DNA from: Dyella subtropica
Lineage (GTDB): Bacteria; Pseudomonadota; Gammaproteobacteria; Xanthomonadales; Rhodanobacteraceae
Direction: 5' to 3'
Length of the DNA stretch: 64,000 bases
Assembly (NCBI RefSeq): GCF_026283965.1
Contig: NZ_JAPDPD010000001.1
Coordinates: 124,001 to 188,000, forward strand
Part shown: positions 9,829 to 18,251 of the stretch, piece after piece
Numbering within the stretch: position 1 is the first letter of the stretch
Layout of the letters: each line of letters opens with the position of its first letter
Notes under the pieces: model-generated
Databases searched by the model: none
Told to the model about the DNA's origin: nothing
Seen by the model: the letters and a program-made list of their open reading frames with translations, nothing else
Made by a program: the position numbers and the translations under genes

Positions 9829-9996
9829 GAGCCCACCCTGTGGGCGAAAGCCCTGCATTAGCAGGGCTGCTGTCGAGCAGAGCGCGGCCCTGTCGGGCCG
9901 TTCCACTCGGGCCATCCCTGGCCCTCACCCTGCAGGCGGCTTGCGCCGCGCAAACCGGCAGTCCTGCCGGTTTGTCGCGCACAGGGTGCGCTCCTA
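9826..9996. repeat. REP pair (REPIN-like) with internal hairpins
   Basis: A variant unit TAGGAGCCCACCCTGTGGGCG starts at the stop codon of the aldehyde dehydrogenase. An inverted unit ends at 9996. Between them lie four small hairpins: GCCCTGC/GCAGGGC, GGCCC/GGGCC, GGGCCA/TGGCCC and ACCGGCAG/CTGCCGGT. The segment GGCCATCCCTGGCCCTCACCCT resembles one at about 63149-63170. No gene is visible here. Confidence 0.75.
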
Positions 9997-10016
9997 CAGC
10001 GGCAACCTGGCGTGGC

Positions 10017-10955
10017 CTATGCGACAGATTCCGCTTCTGTCAGCCGCAACCGACTCACATCCCGCAACGGTGGCGCACCGAAATGTCGACTGTATTCCCG
10101 GCTGAACTGCGACGGGCTCTCGTAACCCACGCGATGCGCCGCCGTCGCCACGTCGCAACGCTCCGCAATCAATAAACGGCGCGCCTCTTGCAGACGCAAT
10201 TGCTTCTGGTATTGCAAGGGGCTCATCGCCGTCATCGAGCGAAAGTGGTGATGCAATGAGGACGCACTCATATTCACCTGTGCTGCCAGCTCATCGATGC
10301 GCAGGGGCCGGTCGTAGCACTCGCGCAACCACTGAATGGCTCGCGACACCTGGTGTCCCTGGCTGCCGGAAGTGGCGATCTGGGCAAGGCGCGCGCCCTG
10401 CTCGCCGGTCAGCAAGCGGTACATCAGTTCGCGTTCGATCAGCGGGCCCAGCATGCGCAGGTCCTGCGGCGCATCCAGCAGGCGTGCCAGGCGCAATAGC
10501 GGATCGAGCAGATGGCCGTCCAACGGGCTCAACGCAAGTCCACAGAACGAGCCGACCGCCGCACGCACCGGCTTCACTTCCGGCAGCAGTTCGCGGATGT
10601 GCCGCAGGTCGAAGCGGAAGGTCAGGCACAGGCAGGGTTGTTCCGGCGTGGCGCGCAGCACTTGTGAGGACACTGGCACGTCGACCGAGGTCACCAGGTA
10701 CGAGGCCGGCTGGTGGACGAAGGTTTCCTGTCCCAGGTGGATCTGCTTGGCACCTTGCAAAGCCAGGCCCAGGCCCGGCTCGTACATCGCGCAGGTCGGT
10801 GCCCCGGCCGAGTCCGCACGGAAGAAGCTGAGCGGCTCCCAGGCCGTGGCATGCACGCCCACGGTCGGCGTGTATCGTTCAACGATGGCTGTCAATTCCT
10901 CGCAGTCCTGCTGCAGGCGCGAAGGGACATCGACGGGCAAGGTCTTGGGATTCAT
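10017..10955 (-). CDS. AraC family transcriptional regulator
   Basis: The 312-residue product has an N-terminal AraC-type cupin sensing domain (about residues 35-180, including YEPGLGLALQGAKQ) and a C-terminal double helix-turn-helix domain (about 210-300). The second half reads IDELAAQVNMSASSLHHHFR, then SPLQYQKQLRLQEARRLL and VGYESPSQFSREYSRHFG, matching the AraC signature. The ATG at 10955 is preferred because family sequence begins after it. It is divergent from the zinc alcohol dehydrogenase, and related regulators commonly control that adjacent gene. The inducer is unknown. Confidence in the family is high; confidence in the target is moderate. Confidence 0.93.
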   Translation of the reverse strand: MNPKTLPVDVPSRLQQDCEELTAIVERYTPTVGVHATAWEPLSFFRADSAGAPTCAMYEPGLGLALQGAKQIHLGQETFVHQPASYLVTSVDVPVSSQVLRATPEQPCLCLTFRFDLRHIRELLPEVKPVRAAVGSFCGLALSPLDGHLLDPLLRLARLLDAPQDLRMLGPLIERELMYRLLTGEQGARLAQIATSGSQGHQVSRAIQWLRECYDRPLRIDELAAQVNMSASSLHHHFRSMTAMSPLQYQKQLRLQEARRLLIAERCDVATAAHRVGYESPSQFSREYSRHFGAPPLRDVSRLRLTEAESVA

Positions 10956-11028
10956 GGCTTCGACCTGAAGGGCGATGGTGCAAGATTGCCTGTTCCTCTG
11001 AAGCAAGGCGAGCACCGGCCACCAGCTT

Positions 11029-11053
11029 TGCAGGATCGGGCAACGATCCCGCA
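11029..11053. promoter_or_regulatory. Candidate operator between AraC regulator and alcohol dehydrogenase
   Basis: TGCAGGATCG and CGATCCCGCA form a 9-of-10 inverted repeat with a 5-bp spacer in the 176-bp divergent intergenic region, about 80 bp from either start. It is the clearest dyad in that region. AraC proteins often bind direct repeats, so this may instead be a hairpin or the site of another factor. Confidence 0.3.
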
Positions 11054-11131
11054 GTATTCGGCTACCTGCGCCGTGTATCCCCCGCCCATACTTTTACCTT
11101 TGCCGCCCCTCTGAACCTGAAGGAGAAACGC

Positions 11132-12193
11132 ATGGCCCTGACCATTCATGGCTACGCCGCCCCATCGGCCACCACCCCGCTGGCCGCGCACCGCTTCGAG
11201 CGTCGCGACCCGCGCCCGGACGATGTGGTGATCGACATCCTCTACTGTGGCGTCTGCCACTCCGACATCCACCAGGCCCGCAACGAGTGGGGCGGCAGCA
11301 TCTACCCGATGGTGCCGGGCCACGAAATCATCGGCAAAGTCAGCGCGGTCGGCGCGCAGGTCGGCAAATTCAAGGTCGGCGACATGGTCGGCGTCGGCTG
11401 CATGGTCGATTCCTGCCAGCAGTGCGCTGCCTGCGGCGAGGGCCTGGAGCAGTACTGCGTCGAAGGCGCTACCTGGACCTATAACGACAAAGACCGTCGC
11501 GACAAACTGCCGACCTTCGGTGGCTACTCCGAACGCATTGTGGTGTCCGACAAGTTCGTGGTGAGCATCTCGGACAAGCTCGACCCGAAAGCGGCCGCAC
11601 CGCTGCTGTGCGCCGGCATCACCACCTGGTCGCCACTGCGCCATTGGAAGATCGGCAAGGGCAGCAAAGTGGCGGTGATCGGCCTGGGCGGCCTCGGCCA
11701 CATGGGCCTGAAGTTCGCCAAGGCGATGGGCGCGGACGTCACCCTGTTCACCCGCTCGCCGGGCAAGGAAACCGAAGCGCGTCGTTTGGGCGCGGATCAC
11801 GTGGTGCTCTCCACCGATCCGGCGCAGATGGCCGCGGTGACCCGCCAGTTCGATTTCATCCTGGACACCGTGCCCAGCCCGCACGACCTCAACCCCTACC
11901 TGCTGACTCTGAGCCTCAACGGCACCCTGGTGCTGGTCGGCCTGCTCGAACCGATCGAGCCGGCGGTGCAATCCGCAGCCGTGATCCTGGGACGCCGCTC
12001 CATCGCCGGCTCGGCCATCGGCGGCATCGCCGAAACGCAGGAGATGCTGGATTTTTGCGCCGAGCACGGCATCGCCAGCGACGTGGAGATGATCGACATC
12101 CAGAACATCAACCACGCCTACGAGCGCATGCTCAAGAGCGACGTGCGCTATCGCTTCGTGATCGACATCGCTTCGTTGAAAAAGGCTGCGTAA
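11132..12193 (+). CDS. Zinc-dependent NAD(P) alcohol dehydrogenase (YahK/cinnamyl-alcohol type)
   Basis: The 353-residue product is a medium-chain zinc alcohol dehydrogenase that would reduce aldehydes or oxidise alcohols in the cytoplasm. The catalytic zinc site is seen in CGVCHSDIHQARNEW and PGHEIIG. The structural zinc cysteines are in GCMVDSCQQCAACGEGLEQYC. The Rossmann motif is VIGLGGLGHMGLKFA (about residue 180). The length and motif variants match the YahK/cinnamyl alcohol dehydrogenase subgroup, which prefers NADPH. A strong GAAGGAGAAA Shine-Dalgarno precedes the ATG. It is divergent from an AraC regulator that probably controls it. Confidence 0.94.
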   Translation: MALTIHGYAAPSATTPLAAHRFERRDPRPDDVVIDILYCGVCHSDIHQARNEWGGSIYPMVPGHEIIGKVSAVGAQVGKFKVGDMVGVGCMVDSCQQCAACGEGLEQYCVEGATWTYNDKDRRDKLPTFGGYSERIVVSDKFVVSISDKLDPKAAAPLLCAGITTWSPLRHWKIGKGSKVAVIGLGGLGHMGLKFAKAMGADVTLFTRSPGKETEARRLGADHVVLSTDPAQMAAVTRQFDFILDTVPSPHDLNPYLLTLSLNGTLVLVGLLEPIEPAVQSAAVILGRRSIAGSAIGGIAETQEMLDFCAEHGIASDVEMIDIQNINHAYERMLKSDVRYRFVIDIASLKKAA

Positions 12194-12200
12194 GGGTAAC

Positions 12201-12225
12201 GGGCCACTTCATCGTGAAGTGGCCC
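12201..12225 (+). terminator. Rho-independent terminator after alcohol dehydrogenase
   Basis: An 11-bp perfect stem (GGGCCACTTCA, loop TCG, then the complement) is followed by TTCTCG. It lies 7 bp after the dehydrogenase stop and just before the convergent YdcF-family gene. The T-run is weak. Confidence 0.65.
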
Positions 12226-12236
12226 TTCTCGTCGGA

Positions 12237-13004
12237 TCACGGCTGACCAGCAGCCGCACTCGCCTTCGGCGCATTCCACCCTATCGCGTTGTACACGTGG
12301 TAACGCGCAATACCGACGTACTCATGCAAGGCCGCATCGGCCACGGTGAAGTTCCACGCCACCGGATAGAACGACCACATCGGCGTGACGTAATCGCCGC
12401 GCACCGGCACCGGGTGCAGGCCGAAATGGGCGAAGTACAGCAGGCTACGCCGCAGATGCGTACCAGAGGTCACCAGCAACACGCGCTGCGCAGCGTCCGC
12501 CTCCAGCAAGGGCTTGCTGAACTGGGCGTTCTGCCAGGTGCTGAGGCTGCGTGATTCGACGATCAAGTCCGTAGCCGGAATATCGGCGCGCAGCAACGCG
12601 TCGCGATACACCTCGGCCTCCGGCGCGCCGTGATCCTGGGCGTCGCCTCCGCTGACCAGCACTTTGCAATCGCCACCCGCCGCGCGGCATTCGCGATAGA
12701 GCATCACGGCGGTGAGGATGCGCCCGTTAGCGAAGTAGCTCGGCTCCAGGCGGCCATGCGCCTCGTCACGAAACGTACCGGCACCCAACAATACGATCGC
12801 GCTGCGCGCAGGCCAGTTTGCTGGTGCCGCGCTGGCGTAGTCGCCTTGCAGATCCCGTGACATCCACGACGGCACCGCGCCGCAACCCACACCCCAAAAA
12901 AACAGCAGTGCCAGCGCGTAACAGACACGGCCCAAGCCGCGGCGTTTCAGACGTCCAAGCGCAAACCCCAGCAGCCCCAGCAACACGAACACCAGCAAAG
13001 TCAT
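12237..13004 (-). CDS. YdcF/SanA-family (DUF218) membrane protein
   Basis: This 255-residue protein has two N-terminal hydrophobic segments (about residues 2-17 and 27-46) followed by a DUF218 domain. Typical features are AIVLLGAGTFRDEAHG, an SGGDAQDHGAPEAEVYRD stretch, ESRSLSTWQNAQFS, and VTSGTHLRRSLLYF. Family members such as ElyC and SanA act in the envelope and affect peptidoglycan precursor metabolism; the reaction of most is unknown. The domain would face the periplasm. A GAACGAGG Shine-Dalgarno precedes the start. It is convergent with the alcohol dehydrogenase and stands alone. Confidence 0.88.
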   Translation of the reverse strand: MTLLVFVLLGLLGFALGRLKRRGLGRVCYALALLFFWGVGCGAVPSWMSRDLQGDYASAAPANWPARSAIVLLGAGTFRDEAHGRLEPSYFANGRILTAVMLYRECRAAGGDCKVLVSGGDAQDHGAPEAEVYRDALLRADIPATDLIVESRSLSTWQNAQFSKPLLEADAAQRVLLVTSGTHLRRSLLYFAHFGLHPVPVRGDYVTPMWSFYPVAWNFTVADAALHEYVGIARYHVYNAIGWNAPKASAAAGQP

Positions 13005-13202
13005 AACCGCCTCGTTCCGTCAGACGAAGCGCGCAGCTTAAACCGGAACACACGCGAGCAAGCGCCGCACCTCCTCACTACTGGCGCCATGGATTGCTGC
13101 GAAGCACCATCCGCTGCATACGTATTCATGCACTCCACTGCCGCGCGCAGCGCAGAATCGGCCGCACTTTTTATTCATACGCGGGATGCCGGGGAGAGCA
13201 CG

Positions 13203-14631
13203 ATGAGCGCAGTGGATGTCACCCAGGGGTTGGAGCAACGCGCCACAACGCGGGTGGTGCTGATTGCAGCCGCCGCGGCCATCGGCGGGTTTCTTTTCGG
13301 CTTCGATACCGCGGTGATCAACGGCGCAGTGGATGCCGTGCGTGGCAGCTTCGGCCTTGGCGCCGGCCGGATCGGTTTCGCCGTGTCCTGTGTCCTGCGC
13401 CCTGCTCGGCTCCGCGCTAGGCGCCTGGTATGCCGGCCCGCTGGCCGACCGCTGGGGCCGCGTGCGCACGATGCAGGTCGCTGCGGTGTTGCTGGCGTTG
13501 AGTGCGCTGGGTTCCGGACTGGTGTCTGGCGTGTGGGACTTGATCTTATGGCGCGTAGTTGGCGGCATCGGTGTCGGCATGGCTTCGGTGATCGCACCGA
13601 CCTACATCGCCGAAGTATCGCCAGCGCAGGTGCGCGGCCGTCTCGGCTCACTGCAGCAACTGGCCATCGTGCTCGGCATCTTCGCCGCCCTGCTCAGCGA
13701 CGCTTGGCTGGCGAGCACCGCGGGTGGCGCGTCGCAGCCGCTGTGGTTCGGCCTGGCCGCGTGGCGCTGGATGTTTCTGGTCGCCGTGGTCCCTGCCCTG
13801 ATCTATGGCTCCCTGGTGCTGGGCGTGCCGGAGTCGCCGCGCCATCTGGTAGCCAAGGGCCGCTTGGCTGAAGCGAAGGACGTGCTGCGTCAGGTGCTGG
13901 ACCTGCGCGATGAACGCGCACTCGATCACAAACTGGTCGATATCGAGCAGAGCCTGCGCTCCGAATACCGCCCTCGCCTGCGCGATCTGCGCGGCCCGCA
14001 CGCCGGCCTGCTACCCGTGGTGTGGATCGGCATCCTGCTGTCGGTGTTCCAGCAGTTCGTCGGCATCAACGTGATCTTCTACTACTCGTCCACGCTGTGG
14101 CACTCCGTGGGCTTCAGCGAGGCCGATGCGTTCTCGATCACCGTCGCCACCTCGGTCGTGAACGTGCTGGTGACCCTGGTAGCGATTGCACTGGTGGACC
14201 GCATCGGCCGCAAGCCGCTGCTCGTCATCGGCTCGGCCGGCATGGCGATCACTCTGGGCTTGATGGCCTGGTGTTTCTCGCAAGCCACCGGCAACGGCGC
14301 GACGCTTAGCCTGCCGGCACCGTGGGGCATCTTGGCGTTGATCGCGGCGAATGCCTACGTGGTGTTTTTCGGTTTGAGCTGGGGACCGATGGTGTGGGTG
14401 CTGCTGGGGGAGATGTTCCCCAATCGTATTCGCGCGATTGCGCTGGCGGTGGCGGCTTCGGCGCAGTGGCTGGCGAATTTTGCGATCACCAGCAGTTTTC
14501 CGTCGCTGGCGGAGATGGGGTTGAGCTTCGCTTACGGGTTGTATGCGCTGTTTGCGGTGGTGTCGTTGGTGTTTGTGCTTGTCTCTGTGCGCGAGACAAA
14601 GGGCATGGAATTGGAGGATATGAAGGAGTGA
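13203..14631 (+). pseudogene. MFS sugar porter, frameshifted by a 7-bp tandem duplication
   Basis: The frame from ATG 13203 (good GGGGAG Shine-Dalgarno) encodes a sugar-porter N-terminus with GGFLFGFDTAVINGA. The rest of the protein, including LADRWGRVRTM, PESPRHLVAKGR and the sugar-porter C-terminal half, is in another frame. The break falls at a perfect tandem duplication of GTGTCCT (13383-13389 and 13390-13396). Removing one copy restores GFAVSCALLGSALGAW and a continuous protein of about 473 residues. As written, translation leaves the family sequence after residue 64. The product would be a proton-coupled hexose or pentose symporter with 12 membrane helices. No sugar kinase gene is adjacent. 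Confidence 0.9.
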
Positions 14632-14648
14632 TGCCAACCAAAGTTGGC

Positions 14649-14676
14649 AGAGCGGCACGCAACAGCGTGCCGCTCT
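14649..14676 (+). terminator. Terminator-like hairpin after the sugar porter
   Basis: A perfect 12-bp stem (AGAGCGGCACGC, loop AACA, complement) lies 17 bp after the porter stop and is followed by CGCTCTTG. The T-run is poor. Confidence 0.6.
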
Positions 14677-14689
14677 CGCTCTTGATGTT

Positions 14690-15019
14690 GCTCTTGATCT
14701 CCAAGTCCCCTGTGCAGCGGTGAGGGTTGGACGATCAGGCCCCGAAGGGGGGCATCGACAGGACGTCGATGCCTTTTCGACACGACAGGGACGTCGTGTC
14801 GAAAAGCCCGGCCAGCCCTCACGAGCCCGCAGGCGAAGCCGGAGGGCGCGGAACCGGGGTGCCCTTCTCTTTGGTTACTTTCTCTTGGGCAAGCAAGAGA
14901 AAGTGACCCGGCCTCCGGCAGGAGGACGGAAGCCCGCGGCAGGCGAGCCCGGTCGCGACTACGCAAACATCGAGCGACGACGCCACTGGACCCCGGCCTA
15001 CGCCGGGGTGACGAAGTAG
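14690..15019. repeat. Dispersed intergenic repeat, copy 2
   Basis: This is the more compact copy of the repeat at 1-425. It contains an internal inverted repeat around CTTTCTCTTG/CAAGAGAAAG at about 14878-14911 and ends with CCCCGGCCTACGCCGGGG. The open frames across it on both strands follow the repeat rather than gene-like sequence, so I call none. A fragment of its left edge (TTGCTCTTGATCTTGGGG-like) reappears at about 27162-27179. The remainder of 14632-15084 shows no gene. Confidence 0.75.
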
Positions 15020-15084
15020 AAACGTCATCTCTCCCTGACATCACAACAATCAGAGATACTCAACGCCCCACACGGAACCGAACC

Positions 15085-16521
15085 ATGACCACATTGGTTT
15101 TCGTCCACGGCTGGAGCGTTACCAACACTTCAACCTACGGCGCCCTGCCCCAGCGTCTCCAGCAACAGGCCGTCGCTAGCGGTATGGTGCTTGACGTGGC
15201 CGATCTGTGGCTTTCGGAATACGTCAGTTTCGACGATGCCGTGACGATGGGCGATCTGGTGCGCGCTTTCGATCATGCGCTGCGCGATCTGCACCTGATC
15301 GATGCCAGTTTCGCCTGCGTTACGCATTCCACCGGCGGGCCGGTGGTACGCGAATGGTTACGTGCGCAACGCGAGAAGCCTGGGGCATACAGCACGATCC
15401 GCCTCAGCCATCTGGTGATGCTGGCACCAGCCAATTTCGGCTCAGCGCTCGCCCAGATCGGCAAGAGCGTGCTGGGGCGTATGCGCTCCTGGTGGAATGG
15501 GGTGGAACCGGGTCAGCGGATTCTCGACTGGTTGGCGTTGGGTAGCGCGGCGTCGCTGTCGCTCAATATCGATCACATCCACGGTGGGGATCCCGCGGAT
15601 AAGGGGCAGTTCCTGTTCGTGCTTACCGGCGATCGACCCGATCGCTCGATGTACGACCACATCAACAGCTACACCGGCGAGGACGGTTCGGATGGTGTGG
15701 TGCGCATCGCCGCGGCCAACCTCAATGCTTGCCACGCAGTGTTCACGCGCAAGGCATTCACCGCGAATGGTGACACGCTGTCGCTCAATCTCACGCGTGC
15801 ACCGCGTAGCGCGTTCAAGCTGATTCCCGGCGCGTCACACTCGGGAGATGCGCAAGGCATCATGGCCGCCGCGCCCGCTACTACGGTGGATGCGGTGCTG
15901 CGCTGCCTGCGCGTAGTCGATAGCGCCAGCTACGCGCAGCTGTGTGACGCCTTCGAGGCGGAGAACGCGCAACGCGATGCGGACAAGGTCGAGCTGGAAC
16001 CGGTCGGCCCATTCTCGCCGCGCGTGCATATTCACGATCCGCGCAGCCTGCTGATCGTGCGCCTCACCGACGAAGCTGGCGAAACGTTGCAGGACAGCCG
16101 CTTTCTGCTTTCCGCCGGCACACCGCCGAATCCAGACTGGATGCCGCAAGGCTTCATGCTGGACCGGCAGGCCAACAGCCGTACACCCAACGTGATCTCG
16201 TTCTTCCTCAACCATGCCCTGCTCGCCGGTGACCATCGCGTGGCCGATCCGACCAACAGCCGCAAGACGCTGCGTGCGGCGATCAGCGGCCACCGCCCCT
16301 ACACCGCCAGCGTGCAACCGCTCGACCTGGATGGACTGGTCCATCACGCGTTGGCATCGATGGATACCGGCGACGATCTGTTCACCGCCTGGGGGCCGCA
16401 TCAAACCACCGTGCTCGACGTGGTGCTGCCACGCAAGGTGCACGAGGGTGTATTCCGGTTGACGCAGAAGCTGGCGCCGGAGGATTTCAGCAACCCGGTG
16501 CCCGGGGCAGTCATCGGCTAG
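15085..16521 (+). CDS. Lipase-like alpha/beta-hydrolase of unknown substrate
   Basis: The 478-residue product begins with a hydrolase strand and oxyanion segment, LVFVHGWSV. The likely nucleophile is the Ser in VTHSTGGPVV (about residue 90). A candidate acid lies in EDGSDGVVRIA (about 198) and a candidate His in PGASHSGDAQ (about 252). The HSTGG form and length recall triacylglycerol lipases and PGAP1-like phospholipases. The C-terminal 170 residues look beta-rich and have no motif I recognise. No signal peptide is evident, so it is probably cytoplasmic or exported by a non-classical route. It is a single gene that converges on the EmrB-like gene. Confidence 0.7.
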   Translation: MTTLVFVHGWSVTNTSTYGALPQRLQQQAVASGMVLDVADLWLSEYVSFDDAVTMGDLVRAFDHALRDLHLIDASFACVTHSTGGPVVREWLRAQREKPGAYSTIRLSHLVMLAPANFGSALAQIGKSVLGRMRSWWNGVEPGQRILDWLALGSAASLSLNIDHIHGGDPADKGQFLFVLTGDRPDRSMYDHINSYTGEDGSDGVVRIAAANLNACHAVFTRKAFTANGDTLSLNLTRAPRSAFKLIPGASHSGDAQGIMAAAPATTVDAVLRCLRVVDSASYAQLCDAFEAENAQRDADKVELEPVGPFSPRVHIHDPRSLLIVRLTDEAGETLQDSRFLLSAGTPPNPDWMPQGFMLDRQANSRTPNVISFFLNHALLAGDHRVADPTNSRKTLRAAISGHRPYTASVQPLDLDGLVHHALASMDTGDDLFTAWGPHQTTVLDVVLPRKVHEGVFRLTQKLAPEDFSNPVPGAVIG

Positions 16522-16566
16522 AGGTGTCTTTGTCGGTGCCAGCCAGACAGAGGATTGGCTACGTCT

Positions 16567-18153
16567 CTAGTGAGCATCGGGTGGTGGCGCAGCAGGCGGC
16601 GCGGCAGGCATTCGGCAGAACGGCACCATCACCAGCGCGGTAAGAAACATCCAGGCCATGAGGCGGAAGACATCATCAAAAGCCAGGGTCAATGCGTTGC
16701 GTGAGGCGAGCCGACCCAACTCGGCCTGTGCCATGAGCCACGCATGCGCAATATCCGGAGTGACCTGGTTGATTCGGTTGGCCAGTTCAGCGATCACATC
16801 GGGGGCATGCCGCCCTGCCTCGCCGAGACTTTCGCCCATACGTGCGACGTGAATGCGGGTTTGATCCTGCAACCATGTATTGACCACAGCGATGCCGATG
16901 GCGCCGCCGAGATTGCGCATCAAATTGAACAAACCCGACGCGTAACGAAGCTCGGCCATAGCGAAGCCAGACAGAGCCATGTTCACGCTGGGAACAATGC
17001 ACAGCATGATGGCGAAACCGCGCAGGGCCTGCGGCCAGAACAGCGCGGCGAAGCCCCATTCGGACGTCATGTCCGAGAACAACCATAGGCTGCCGGCGAA
17101 CAGGAGCAGGCCGATGCTGATCATCCAGCGCGCGTCGATTCGCTGCGACAGCCGCGCGGCCACTACGGTGCTCAATATCTGTGCGATGCCGGTGATGAAG
17201 ACGGTGGTGCCGATCTGCAGGCTGTTGTAATCCCGCACGCGGCCGAGAAACACCGGGATCAGATAGGTAGCCGAGTACAGTCCAAAGCCAATGACCAGAC
17301 TGAAGAGGCAGGCAAACACAAAGGTGGGTTTGCGAAACGGCGACAGTTTGACGATCGGCCCGGCGGATCGGAACGAGCGCTCCAGAAAAAGCAGAAAACC
17401 AACGAACGACAACCATGCCGCTGTGGCGATGGCGGGATCCCCCAGCCATTCGTGGCGAGGCCCTTCCTCCAGTACGTACTCGAGGCCGCCGAGGAACACG
17501 GCCATGGCGATCAAGTGCACATAATCGATGCGCTTGAGCATGGCCAGATTGGAGCGATCCACTTTGACGACCAGCACCGACAGCACGGTCACCAGGATGC
17601 CGGGCACGATGTTGACGTAGAAGATCGAACGCCAGCCGATGGTGTCCGTCAGCCACCCGCCCACGGTCGGGCCAAGCGTGGGGGCCAGTACCGAGACCAT
17701 ACCGAGGATGGCCGGGATCATCGCCCGCTGCTTGCCGCTGAACAGCGCGAAGCCGGTGGCGAACACCGTGGGCACCATGGCGCCGCCGACAAAACCCTGG
17801 ATCACGCGAAACACAGTCATCGACTGGATATCCCAAGCCATGCCGCACAGTGCGCTGGCAAGGGTGAACAGCCCCGCGGAGAGAGCGAACAGCCAGCGCG
17901 TCGACAACGCCTGCGCAAGAAACGCGGCGAACGGAATCATCACCAGCTCGGCCATCAGATAACCGGTCTGCACCCAGTTGATTTCGTCCGGCCCGGCGGA
18001 TAGGCCGGCCTGCACTTCATTGAGCGATGCGGCGACGATCTGGATGTCGATCAAGGCCATGAACTGGCCGAACGCCATGATCCCGAAGATCAGGTATTTG
18101 CGTGCCAGTGGCAGATCCGCAGGCGCGACAAAGGTAGGGCTACGCAGGGTCAT
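16567..18153 (-). CDS. DHA2-family MFS drug efflux permease (EmrB-like)
   Basis: The 528-residue product is a 14-helix drug:proton antiporter of the DHA2 family. It shows the early segment FMALIDIQIVAASLNEVQAGL, the helix 4-5 region FRVIQGFVGGAMVP, and PTVGGWLTDTIGWRSIFYVN, which is characteristic of EmrB-type pumps. In Gram-negative cells EmrB works with a periplasmic adaptor of the EmrA type, and one is encoded at 18842 on the opposite strand. The ATG at 18153 is chosen over an upstream one because homology starts there. It is divergent from the TetR gene, with a 98-bp shared control region. The substrate is unknown. Confidence 0.92.
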   Translation of the reverse strand: MTLRSPTFVAPADLPLARKYLIFGIMAFGQFMALIDIQIVAASLNEVQAGLSAGPDEINWVQTGYLMAELVMIPFAAFLAQALSTRWLFALSAGLFTLASALCGMAWDIQSMTVFRVIQGFVGGAMVPTVFATGFALFSGKQRAMIPAILGMVSVLAPTLGPTVGGWLTDTIGWRSIFYVNIVPGILVTVLSVLVVKVDRSNLAMLKRIDYVHLIAMAVFLGGLEYVLEEGPRHEWLGDPAIATAAWLSFVGFLLFLERSFRSAGPIVKLSPFRKPTFVFACLFSLVIGFGLYSATYLIPVFLGRVRDYNSLQIGTTVFITGIAQILSTVVAARLSQRIDARWMISIGLLLFAGSLWLFSDMTSEWGFAALFWPQALRGFAIMLCIVPSVNMALSGFAMAELRYASGLFNLMRNLGGAIGIAVVNTWLQDQTRIHVARMGESLGEAGRHAPDVIAELANRINQVTPDIAHAWLMAQAELGRLASRNALTLAFDDVFRLMAWMFLTALVMVPFCRMPAAPPAAPPPDAH

Positions 18154-18213
18154 GCCGGTGTTCTCGATAGCTTGGTGCGGGTCACAGGCGCCTCTTGCGT
18201 CGCCCGGCGACAA

Positions 18214-18235
18214 TAGTATGATGCACGTCATGCTA
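18214..18235. promoter_or_regulatory. Candidate TetR operator in the divergent efflux promoter
   Basis: TAGTATGATG-CA-CGTCATGCTA is an inverted repeat with 8 of 10 positions matched and a 2-bp spacer. It lies midway between the emrB-like start (18153) and the tetR start (18252). Its length and symmetry fit a TetR dimer site that would repress both directions. Confidence 0.55.
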
Positions 18236-18251
18236 CAAGAGTGACCCGCCG

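Noticed and set aside
14720-15028. Open frames on both strands across the dispersed repeat
   Set aside because: They follow the repeat, are not kept in the copy at 1-425, and lack protein-like patterns.
15085-16521. Type VI secretion phospholipase effector
   Set aside because: No vgrG, PAAR, hcp or immunity gene is nearby; the sequence alone does not support it.
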